From positions 24,908 to 44,090 of the forward strand of contig NWUY0300018238.1 of assembly GCA_004151065.3 (NCBI GenBank): 19,183 nucleotides of DNA. The letters are read 5' to 3'. Each line of letters starts with the position of its first letter. Position 1 is the stretch's first letter. This DNA comes from Larix sibirica (Eukaryota > Streptophyta > Pinopsida > Pinales > Pinaceae). Both the position numbers and the translations under genes were made by a program. Positions 10,171-19,183 of this stretch are shown one piece after another. The notes under the pieces are model-generated. The model worked only from the letters and a program-made list of their open reading frames with translations, did not search any database and was not told where the DNA came from.

Positions 10171-13100
10171 TATATATTATTTATTTTTTAATGTTGTTGG
10201 AATTGTTTGTTTGGCCATAATTCAACGGCTACATTAATTAAGACGGGATTCCTTCCACTTAAATGCTTGGTCTGAGGGTTACTTACTGTGTTACAAGAGG
10301 ATTTATCTCTTTTTTACATGAAACCAGGGTAGGAATGGAACCCTGATCAACAGTTCAACACCATCAATTGTAAGAAGGCCTGATGGAAATACAAAATTAT
10401 GAAATAATTGTGACATCTCTTTTTCAATACATGTTATAGCCAAAGTTATTGTGTATATTTGTTCTTTGTAGATTCTAGTTGTATAGAAAATTCCAAATCT
10501 TCCCACTACATCGGCATCCATTATTGCAACAACAGTGTGTGCATAGCAGGTAGCAGACCACCAATGAACCACACCTTATGTTGCACTTCCTGGATTTTAT
10601 AGCTCAATCGACTCATCAAATATTGAAACCATTGGTCATGCTCTCAAATGGGTTGTCCCACTTGTTCTTAATTTCATGTAAGGTTCCTAAGAGTCCTTAT
10701 CTATTTATTTCAGAAAGATGTAAAGAATGTTTTATCTATTTTTTTCTTTGTAATAACATCTGATAATAATCAAATTGTATATTGAATTCATTTTGATTGT
10801 GTTATGAAGGAAAATAACACATCTTACATTCTGTAATAAGAAATTAAACTAAATTTTAAATTTTCCATAACTTAAATAAATTAACAAGAAAGATACTTGT
10901 TCTCCTATTACAGAAGCCTTGTGAGTCTTGAAATTGATAGCAGCATGTAACTACAATGTTGTTCCATCCCATATCATAAATGTTGATTACAAAAACAAAT
11001 AGGAAAGATTTATCATAAATGTTGATTACAAAAAAAAAGGAAATATTGTTTCAATGGTCGAAAACAAAAAACTAAACTTCTTAGTTGGGATTGTAAAATA
11101 CAATTATTGCCAAGCACTTAGACAAACCTAATGTAAATCAAGAAAATATTGGAAATGTAGACTACTACACTTGTATGACCCACATTTTGTAAAATGAAAT
11201 CTTGTAATCTCATTATTTAATTAATATTTTGTGTATTAATACATTGGATGTATCATGAACACGGAAAACATTGACATTCATAGATTCCATTTATGGATTT
11301 ATTGGCAAGCATAAGAATCAAGTTCTTTTTATTTTTACAAAATGGTTCATGCTTTTGACATTGAGCTAGCCCTCGAAGCTCCAAACTTCTTTAGACTTAT
11401 ATTGCATGTTTGGATTTTATTTACTTTTTAACTTACTTCCAAAACTAATTTGTATTTGATTTGATCCCCCGCACATACAGATAATGAATCATATCACAAA
11501 ATTATTGGTGGGAAACATATTTCCAATGGGCTCAATAATCTCCTTCTAAACCACAAACAAGAAAGCAATGTGCAACTAAAATCATAATCACGGAGTAATA
11601 TTAAAACAGAATATTATAAGCAAAAGTCCATGAAGCACATTTATCGAAGATTATACTCAAAGTGATTGAAGCACATTTATCAATGATACCTCACATGATA
11701 ACTAAAGAAACATATAAATACTAAACATCAAATGACCAAAAAGGAGTAAAATCAAACATTTCGATCATTCTTTTGCATGATGGGACAAGAAAGAGAAAAA
11801 CTAACCATCTCGTTGTCATTCTATAAATGAGTAATAATCAAAGAAACATAACACTACACATCCAACAATAAGGAAAAAATTACTAATAATCATCAATCTA
11901 TGTGATATAGCGACAAATAGTAAAAAACAACCATCCTTATGTAAGATAGCAAAAAATTGTTCTTTTGATCACGAGAGATGACGTGAGAACCATTATTGTA
12001 TAGGTTGCATCGTCATTTGTAATAAGATGTCTAGGAAACTAGAACATGTATGGTTTAAATCCTTTTACTCCATTCAATATGCTGGACTTTGAGGTAATTA
12101 ATATTCACATAACAATACCATGTAAAGGTGGGAGAAAGGAAAAGGGTTCAATTGTCCAAAGTTGAACCAATCGAAGTATTCTATAACAACCAAACAAGCA
12201 TGGATGGAACCAATAAGATTGTTTTGAATCGCAATCACTGTTGAAAGTGTTTACACGATATCATTATTGTTCTATTATCAATGATTTAATGCACCACGCC
12301 ATTCACAATAGATGTACAACAGTAACACACAATATTCAATTAACGAGGATGCCAATAATTACATATTATGGATGTCATGTTAATAGTAAACCTACTAATT
12401 AGATATTATTAGGAACCTAGCTTCCAGAAAGTAACACATCATTCCATAATCCAATCTGATGTACAAATTCAATTTCTCTATCTTACAGAATCGGTGTTAT
12501 CTCAACAAACCAATCAAGAAGGGAGAAAAGGGCACTAAAAACATCTTGAATAGTTGAAACAAAAACTCAACCTCATCCAATAACTGTCAAACCATATTAC
12601 TTACAAAACAACTCTTAAGATGTTCTCAAAGGGGGAGATACTAATATAACTCCATCACCTTGAACAAACAATTATGGGACAACACGCTTCGAAGTATGAA
12701 ACAATAAAATACCATCATAAGCATCTCCCATAAACCAACCAATAACTGTCACAACAAACACACTAATCCACAATACTAGCATCAAATAAAAATTTATCTT
12801 CTAGGACCTTTTTCATTTCAGTACTCTAACTTAACCAATGCATCTCCAGAGGAATGTTAAAGTTATACATGGAATATATATTTACAATATATCAAGCCTC
12901 TCAGTTCACCTATAATGTACTTGGGAGTGATGTTTAATTATCCGATGCAAAGAACAATATCTCATGGATCTGAAAAAATGTGTATCTTTATTCTCATTTA
13001 CTATTATCCTCTTGATATAAAGGAAGTAATAAATCATATTCTAGATGATCCATATGTGACAAGTTAAACAATTTCACTTAAACCACCATCTCTCCAACGA

Positions 13101-13320
13101 GCAACAATACAATAAAATATTCCTTGGTTTCCAACTCAGAGGAGCAAAGTGTTCAAATACATTGATCTCTTGGAATGTCACTAGATGCCTCCTTAGTTGA
13201 CATGAGTATCCAAGGAGAACCGAAAACCATGTGGCGAATGTCACTAAACATTACCTAAAATTAATGAGACCTTTTAGCGATGAGGAAATTCTCAGCATAG
13301 AAAGCAATTTTTGATGCTAT
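10171..13320. other. AT-rich stretch without recognised genes
   Basis: Six-frame reading shows nothing above about 90 codons. The longest, on the minus strand at 10572-10303, has no wording I recognise and no supporting context. From about 10770 to 13320 there is essentially no open frame on either strand. I found no LTR ends, tRNA or microsatellite of note, only a two-copy 39-base repeat near 10972 and a few short direct repeats. It is probably old, decayed intergenic or repeat sequence between two retroelements. Confidence 0.5.
10972..11048. repeat. 39-base tandem repeat, two copies
   Basis: The 24-base block beginning TATCATAAATGTTGATTACA is identical at 10972-10995 and 11011-11034, giving a period of 39 bases. 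The remaining part of the unit (A-rich with GGAAA) is less well conserved in the second copy. Confidence 0.7.
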
Positions 13321-13510
13321 GTGTTGTAGTCGAGCGGATTGCATAGTTACCAGTGATACATAATATAGAGTAAACAAGAAAGTATAAACATCAAAACAAT
13401 AGACAGGTAATGGAGATGGAATCAACAAGTCGTTCAATTACTCAGCAAGAACATGTACAAAGATGATTGACAATATATCACACCATCATATCTTATATCC
13501 GGCTCTCCAT

Positions 13511-13520
13511 CCTATTTATA
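13511..13520 (-). promoter_or_regulatory. LTR TATA box
   Basis: The minus strand reads TATAAATAGG about 145-155 bases from the start of the LTR. This matches the plant TATA consensus and is at a reasonable distance for U3. Transcription would start at roughly 13480-13490, towards lower coordinates. Confidence 0.6.
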
Positions 13521-13616
13521 CAGTTACATAACTACCTGTCGGTTTAACTGACCGACTCGACATGTAGTGACCGACAATATAGTTCAACGTGTTTTACAAT
13601 GTTGTCGAACGGAGGA

Positions 13617-13638
13617 CCTAGTCGGGTGGCCGACTAGG
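13617..13638. repeat. perfect 9-base inverted repeat in LTR U3
   Basis: CCTAGTCGG (13617-13625), four-base loop GTGG, then CCGACTAGG (13630-13638). It lies near the start of U3, upstream of the TATA box. It could be a protein-binding palindrome or a hairpin; no function is shown. Confidence 0.75.
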
Positions 13639-13667
13639 CTCCTCCAATATCTCCTCCACCAACAAAA

Positions 13668-13676
13668 CCTTTCTTC
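13668..13676 (-). other. candidate polypurine tract
   Basis: The minus strand reads GAAGAAAGG three bases before the LTR start at 13664. This is the position of the plus-strand DNA primer in LTR elements. The rival candidate is the purine-rich stretch at 13660-13648, which would make the LTR start at 13646. Confidence 0.45.
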
Positions 13677-13766
13677 GACCCGACGAAATAGGGATATGAA
13701 AACTTAGTTGGAGTTGAATGTCAAAATTGTAAGGGACTGAGTAATAAGCAAAAAATTTCGTTATTG

Positions 13767-16700
13767 TTAGTGATGACTAGTGTTGGTAGACAATTGTTGT
13801 TGGACACATACTTCGACAATGGCTTCTACAGATACTTATAGTTGATGTTGAAAGTATTCCCAGGCATGAAGTGCATTATGAATGTCAATGGTAAGAGTAG
13901 TGAGGCTAGAGAGGCTCTCCATTTTTTCTTGAACAGGTATGTCTTGAATATTTATCATGTCTTTTCCTAGTATTAGTGTTTTGTTATCGGTGGTGGAGAG
14001 AAGTTAATGGAGATGAGGCATTATCTTATCGACTTTGGATAGGCTTTCCCATGATTGTGTGATCCAATGATATTCTTTCTTCTCCAGCTTAGCTAACTTC
14101 ATGTGTTCCATACTGATTTGGTCGTCGAAATTTTGTACTAAATATTTGTCGGCAGTTTGTCGTTGTTGTTGTAAGGTGTTAATGTGGTCTCGATTTTTCT
14201 ACAATTCGAGAAACACATTACCATAATGTGTATACCAGTTATGCAATACATCTTTAGTTGTAGCATATTCTTGAGCATATTGTGCTAGAAAACTATGTGC
14301 TTCTGTAAAGGCAGTGTACTAGTTGGTCATGAGAATGGATGTTTCTTCAGCTTGATCTTGTCGTTCCTTGGTCAGTCATTCTTGTAGGGTCAACATGACA
14401 CTTTCAAACAATGCATATGCTTTGTCGATAGGGTTTACAATGTTGTTCCTCGACGTGATAGGTACCACTTGTTGGGATAAGTTTTCACACTTAGTCAGAA
14501 GTGTAGATTGTTATGCTTGGAGGATTGCAATGCACTCTTTATCCTCATTTATTCTCTATATACGCTCTCGGTCAATATCATCTGTAAGAAAAACAATTTC
14601 TTCTTCTTTTTCTTCTCGAGGGTCGAAAGTAGCAATAGGACCCAGTTGATCCAAATGTACAGTAAGGAGAGGTTGATGTTGGAGGTGTTAGAGGTGTTGC
14701 TATTGTTTCTGCTTTTCCTTTTATTTTTTATTATTTTCTCTCTTTTGCTTCTTATTTTTATTTTCTTTATCTTTCTCATGTTTCTCGAGTTATTTCTGCT
14801 TTTTTGTTGCTTTTCCTTGTCGGCAGCTTCTTTGTCTTATGCAGCTTGTGTTTCTTCAATTTGTTGCTCCACTGGTGTTGTAGAAGTTAGGTAGGAACTT
14901 GGAGGGGAGGGTATCTTGGTTGTATCAATCGGTGATGGGGAAGTGGCTTCGGTCGGTGCTTGGGAAGTGATCGGCGGTGAGTTTGGTAATTCAGTTGTGT
15001 GAATTTATGTCGAAGGAGAAGGGTGTAGGTCGTAACTGTTGTTCGGGGTCAGGTTTCCTTACGACAAAGGAATTTATTAGCTGTTTTTTAGGAAGGTTCG
15101 GTAGTCGGCTCAGGAACTTCAGGAAACGTTTCCAAAGGTATGTTGGTGGCATCGGACTGGTCTATGCCTTCTTGAATTGATGGAGTCGGAGATGGTTCCA
15201 AAGTGGGATGGTCAACTGGTAAGGGTGTAAAATTAGTTGTTTTTTGTGAAATGATGTCATTATTGCAATCAAGGTTTTTCTCTAAGACAGTTTCAGAGTA
15301 TCTGATAATGTTTGGGTCGGAGCCTGGATGTAGTGGTACTTGCTCCAGTACATGGACATCAGGTGGGGGTAAGGTTGGTTGTTGGGTGAGGTCGGTTACG
15401 ACTAGTTTCTTGATAATGAGTCTCTTCTAGTAAGGGAGGATTGAAGGTAACTGGTTAATGAACTCTTGCAAATCAAATTCATTCTGTATTTTTTCTCTTA
15501 AAGGAGCGGGAAGTTGTTGTATAAAACTTGGGCTGAAATTTGAAGTAGTAGTAGATGTGTGTAGAGGTGTAATGGTGGTCAAAGAAGTTGGTATGATGTA
15601 TTCTTTCATGACAGCAGTTGGGTATGGAGGTGGTGGAATTTGAGTCAGGTCGACATGTGGTTTGGATACAAATTTTACTTTCTTGCTCGGCGGAGCCTGT
15701 ATATGTTGTTGTTCTTCATCTGCAAGAAACTTTGCTAACTTCTCAGAAACAGAAATCTTATTTTTAGAAGCATCTTAAAATACCCAAAATGCATGGTCGA
15801 AGAGTTCAACATTGTCCTCTTATGTCGGTTCCTAGAGGATGAGCTTGCGCTTCCCTTTTCCCTGTATTTTGGTATTCCTGAACTGTCTTGCTATGAATAT
15901 ATCGTCGACAACTTGAAAAATATTGTCTTTTGTTAATGCGTACTCCGAAAGCGGAGTATCCGACTGAGTACTGTCATCCGATTGGTCGGATGCATGCAGT
16001 TGTTCTTGATGAGGAGTCATCACAAGCCCTAAAGGATTGATGTCGACAATCTGCTCAGGTTTGAGAATGAACGTGTTGAGGTGAAGTCAAAATTTGTATT
16101 CTTCTTCCTTTCCGGCATGTGTCAAGGGCTCGACCATTGGTTGGTCGACAAGCTTTAATTACGGTGGTACTTGTATGATTGTGTTAGACTATCAGTTGAG
16201 TTCTGCAAATATTTTTTCGATCATGGAGTAGAATTCAAGCTCCTCTACTTCTCCAGCTACTCCTTCTAAGCACCAAAATGATGTGTGGTCGAGTGCTAAC
16301 TGTATGTACGTTTTCGGTGGTAGACCTCGACAAACATTCTCGGGAATTCTCCATCTACATTTTTTCACCTTCGGAGCTTAAAACCAGTTTTCAAGCCAAA
16401 TCTTGGTTGTTGCAGCAGTGAGTCGGCATATGCCTTGTGTGAATGAATGAAAATTACACATCAGTGGTCCTTTATATGTAGTGAATTCTTTGTCACCTGT
16501 TGGTCGAAGGTGAGCCATGGCGATCCAGATGATGAGGATTTGGATCTTTGATCCTTCTTCTTGGAATTTATGGAAAATGTGTCAAAAAATTTATGCTAAG
16601 TGCTCAGCCCATCGGTAGACTTTCCCTTTTGATGCCACATTTTGTATGGATTCGAGCATGTCAAATTTAAGGTCATACCCTCGACTTGTACTTGTTAATG

Positions 16701-17227
16701 CACCTTACATGACTCGCGCCACTATTATATGTGTTCCATAAATAATATGGTTTAACAACTAACGCTCTGGACCTTTTTCCTGTGGGAGTACCTGTAAAAT
16801 ATTTAACCAAAGAAGGGTTTGGTCAAATGGGTACTACATATCCTTTGTTTGAAAACCTGGTGATTTGATTGATTAGGTCACCATTGATATCAACAAGTGT
16901 TTCGAAGTAAAATTTCGCGTTGTGGTAACGACTCACGATGAACTAGGCTATTACTTATTTGAGTCCTGCAAATCTATTGACCAAAGATGCATTGATGTAG
17001 TTGAGTATGGTACTTGTTCTTACTTTTTGTGCTTCTTCTCGCCATCGGCCTTCATAATCCTTTCCCCAGTCAAGGATTTAATTCCAAATTCGTTTCCATT
17101 GTTGTTCTACTACTTTGGCATTACAGATGTTTTAAAGTATGAATTTCAGTGGTGTGTCTGCTTCTTCTAGCTGTCAGAATTTCGAAGCCACGGATCTGGT
17201 GGTTGCTTGAAGTTTCTTGGGAGCCAT
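13767..17227 (-). pseudogene. large extra ORF between integrase and 3' LTR
   Basis: About 1,150 codons in three main frame blocks. The start is 'MAPKKLQATTRSVASKF' at 17227, lysine-rich and followed at once by a stop. A folded-looking part follows, with pieces such as 'YFTGTPTGKRSRALVVKPYY' near 16800. One frame then runs 528 codons (16671-15088) with about a dozen stops; it includes 'AMAHLRPTGDKEF' and then a Pro/Ser/Thr-rich region with 'PPSKKVKFVSKP' and 'DLTQIPPPPYP'. After a highly charged Lys/Glu stretch (near 14815-14590), a third frame (about 14670-13767) runs some 300 codons. It is rich in Gln, Glu, Lys and Leu, probably coiled coil, and ends '...STNTSHH' with TAA at 13769-13767. Stops are mostly single codons in otherwise coherent protein wording, so this was once coding. 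I do not recognise the family. Its position is that of env-like or other additional ORFs in plant gypsy elements, but I see no signal peptide or membrane segment. Confidence 0.72.
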
Positions 17228-17839
17228 TTCGCTTGCAGGGTTCTCTAATTTGGAAATCTGTTTCGCGTTTTCGGAAGTCTTGGTGCTTTTTTTTTCGAGT
17301 TCTTGAAAAACTAACATCCAATTCTCTTCCAATGCATTATTTATAGTGAAGTTTCCATGTGCAGGCAGGTGCATAGTAGGTGACTGCATTAATTGCAATT
17401 TTGGGGAAGGTAATAAGTTCGATTGATAGTTTTTTGGTTCTTCGTCCGATGCATGCCGAATTTTCTACTCTCAGTGTTGAATTTGTTGATGACTAGATTT
17501 TAAATTTTTCCATTCGTCGATGTGGTGTTGTTGAACTCCTTTATCCTTTGGTGTATTGTGTTGGTCGGGTTCATGTCGATTAGGTCGAGGATCTCTTCCA
17601 ACAACTGCTTTTCGACTTGTTTTTCCTTGCTTATGATTTTCGTGTCAATGGTCATTCTTTTTGGGTTGTTTTCTGGTCTCAGGTGATCTTCTACTTATGT
17701 AGCTTCTTGCATCGCCATTGTCAGTACTGTCTTTCCAGTGTCTTGTTATGATGGAACTTCCAGTACACTTGTCTTAGTTGATTATTTATATTGCTATTTC
17801 TATGAAGGTAGTTATAACTTCTTTTTTTATAGTGTGCCT
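17228..17839 (-). other. spacer between pol and the extra ORF
   Basis: About 610 bases between the end of the integrase frame and the ATG of the extra ORF. An open frame on the minus strand (17398-17228) leads directly into that ATG in phase, reading 'NAKQISKLENPASE' just before it, so the start of the extra ORF could lie further upstream (to 17398). Otherwise nothing is recognised. It may act as a leader or splice region for a subgenomic message, which is only a guess. Confidence 0.4.
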
Positions 17840-19183
17840 TTATGTTCTGTATCATTTTAGTCATGCGTCATTGACAAATTTTCGGAACACGCTCCCTTGT
17901 AGCGTTTTCAGTCGAACTACCCCGAAAGCATTGATTTCTTCAATGACATAGGGACCCAGCCATGCAATGTGTATCTTTTTAGGCTTCCCTTTGATTCAGC
18001 TATCGTAAAGCAATGCTAGATCGCCAACTGATATATATTTTTTCTTTATGTTTCTATTGTGCCAAGCTTTATGTTGTTTTTGGATTTATTGATGGTGGAT
18101 TTCTATCAGTCTGTTTTCTTCTAGCTTCGAAAGTTGGGATAATCTTTCTTTTCTAGCTTGTTAAGCATCAATATGTAGTATTTCGGCAATCACTGGTGCT
18201 TGTTGGCGAATATGTAGGGGGATGACCGCTTCTTGTCCATATATGAGTTTAAATGTATTTTGGCCTGTTGATATTTTGTAAAATTTTCTATATTCCCATA
18301 ATACTACAGGTATTTTGTCGCCCCAGTCATCCTTGTCGATGTTGCACATTTTAGTTAGGCCTGTAGTTAATTTTTTTACTGAAAGCCTCTATTGGGCCAT
18401 TGGATTGAGGATGATAAGTTGTGCTCCTTCTATGCTCAATAAAAAATTCTTTCGTTAGTATAGAGATTGTTTTGTTGACAAGGTAGGATCCTTGATCGCT
18501 AATCAGGGCCAGTGGAAATCCAAATATTGTAATAATGTTCTCATAGATAAACTTGGCAGCTATCTCACTTCAGCAAGTATCGACAGGTTTTGCTTCTGCC
18601 CATTTAGTAACATACTCGACAATAGTAACGATATATCTTGTTCCTGTTCATCTACAAGGTACTGGAAATGGACCAATGAAGTCGATTTACCATATTTCAA
18701 AGTTAGGATTGGATTTACTGATATTAGAGTCATTTCAGTACTTGGTAATGGTCAGCCATGTCGCTTTCATCTGTTGCATTTGTTCACAAATTCTCAACAA
18801 TCTTTGTGGATTGTTGGCCACCATAGTCCTGATTATTGAATTTTTCTGGTTGTCGTGTTGGCTTGGAAATGTCCACTTGCTGGCCCATTATGTGCTTCAT
18901 TGATTATATCTTGTCTTTCATGATCGATAGCCCAACGTCCTAGTACATCATATGGTCCAAGCTTATAGAGGAATCCATTTATGATAGTATAGGACGCAAA
19001 TTTCATTGGTAGAATCTTCTTTTTCTTTTCATGCATTCCTTCTGGAGCTTGTCCTTCTTCTAGAAACTGAGTAATCTCTGCTAAGTCTGATGGAACAGCT
19101 TCAATTTTGAATAAGTGAGCATCACGTAGCTCATCTTCAATTCCAGTTTGTTCTTCACCCGTGTCTATCCTCAACAAGTGGTC
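17840..19183 (-). pseudogene. Ty3/gypsy pol: RNase H end and integrase, partial
   Basis: The right edge carries 'DHLLRIDTGEE', the usual end of RNase H, then a linker ('AEITQFLEEGQAP'). The integrase zinc domain shows both His in 'EAHNGPASGHF' (near 18890) and the first Cys pair region 'HKDC...NKC', with the last Cys codon TGA. The catalytic core is in one frame: Asp in 'IDFIGPFP' (18683-18681), Asp in 'LISDQGS' (18497-18495) and Glu in 'SNGPIEAF' (18389-18387). That is D-x61-D-x35-E, the expected spacing. Next come 'CNIDKDDW' and 'STGQNTFKLIYGQEAV' (18349-18161), then the C-terminal 'AWLGPYVIEEINAFG' (GPY/F motif, near 17963-17920). Stops occur at 17863, 17854 and 17842; the last is probably close to the original end. 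No chromodomain follows. Several stops and at least two frameshifts make it inactive. Integrase inserts the cDNA into the host chromosome. Confidence 0.9.

Larger units (their letters stand above)
13322..13664 (-). repeat. 3' LTR of the gypsy element
   Basis: The plus strand reads TGTTGTAG at 13322 and ends CACCAACA at 13664, so both ends carry the inverted termini TGTTG/CAACA. A TATA box lies inside (13511-13520), placing U3 on the right and R-U5 on the left. Length is about 343 bases. The right boundary is not certain: an alternative end at 13646 (TGGAGG on the minus strand), next to the purine-rich stretch at 13648-13660, would give about 325 bases. The other LTR is outside the window, so neither boundary can be confirmed by comparison. 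Confidence 0.68.
13322..19183 (-). mobile_element. Ty3/gypsy LTR retrotransposon, 3' part, runs off edge
   Basis: In minus-strand order the element shows the end of RNase H ('DHLLRID' at the right edge), integrase, a spacer, a large extra ORF, a polypurine stretch and a 3' LTR. RNase H before integrase places it in Ty3/gypsy rather than copia. The GPY/F motif without a visible chromodomain, and the extra ORF after pol, point towards the Tat/Athila side of the plant gypsy tree; that placement is inference. The 5' LTR, primer-binding site, gag, protease and RT lie beyond 19183. Many stops and frameshifts show it is inactive. Confidence 0.85.

Noticed and set aside
10303-10572. Minus-strand frame of 89 codons
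   Set aside because: No recognised motif, no neighbouring exon or regulatory context, and the length is compatible with chance in AT-rich DNA.
11631-11681. 15-base direct repeat TGAAGCACATTTATC, 36 bases apart
   Set aside because: Too short and isolated to be called an array or element end; no CRISPR-like regularity, and this is plant DNA.
12577-12751. CCAATAACTGTCA occurring twice, 162 bases apart
   Set aside because: No flanking insertion-like structure between the copies; likely chance or an old duplication remnant.
14368-14894. Plus-strand frames with a long hydrophobic, Leu/Phe-rich run resembling membrane segments
   Set aside because: The run is the complement of the purine-rich Lys/Glu stretch of the minus-strand extra ORF; T-rich DNA always reads as hydrophobic residues.
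18492-18903. Two overlapping plus-strand frames of about 115 codons
   Set aside because: They are antisense to the integrase core, whose catalytic residues and spacing are clear on the minus strand.

Overview
This window looks like repetitive plant nuclear DNA. It is AT-rich, has no recognisable host gene, and is made largely of decayed retrotransposons that all read on the minus strand. The protein wording of the Ty3/gypsy pieces and the LINE (apurinic endonuclease, RT, zf-RVT, C-terminal RNase H) is typical of land plants. A large-genome seed plant, perhaps a gymnosperm, is my guess from remembered family wording; no search was possible.

Layout, left to right. (1) About 1-2955: a badly decayed gag-protease stretch of a Ty3/gypsy element, minus strand. 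It is recognisable from a CCHC zinc knuckle with a one-base deletion (2788-2828) and a protease-region relic (about 1375-1800); nothing certain is visible below about 1190. (2) About 2956-9806: a nearly full-length L1-type LINE, minus strand. ORF1 (DUF4283-like domain plus degenerate zinc knuckle) is followed by ORF2 (endonuclease, RT, zf-RVT, RNase H), with the ORF1 stop and ORF2 start overlapping as TAATG. A single N at 9229 sits exactly between two 192-base near-identical copies, which looks like an unmerged contig join. (3) About 9807-13320: AT-rich sequence with no recognised gene, only a short 39-base tandem repeat. (4) 13322-19183: the 3' part of a second Ty3/gypsy element, minus strand, running off the right edge. 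In transcript order it has the end of RNase H, an integrase (H-H-C remnants, a D-x61-D-x35-E triad, GPY/F motif), a roughly 600-base spacer, an unusual extra reading frame of about 1,150 codons, a polypurine stretch and a 3' LTR of about 343 bases with a TATA box.

None of the elements is intact: every frame carries stops and frameshifts, and the LINE RT has also lost one catalytic aspartate. The most unusual part is the large extra ORF between integrase and 3' LTR. It has a lysine-rich N terminus, a proline/serine/threonine-rich middle and a charged, probably coiled-coil C-terminal third, and I cannot assign it to a known family.
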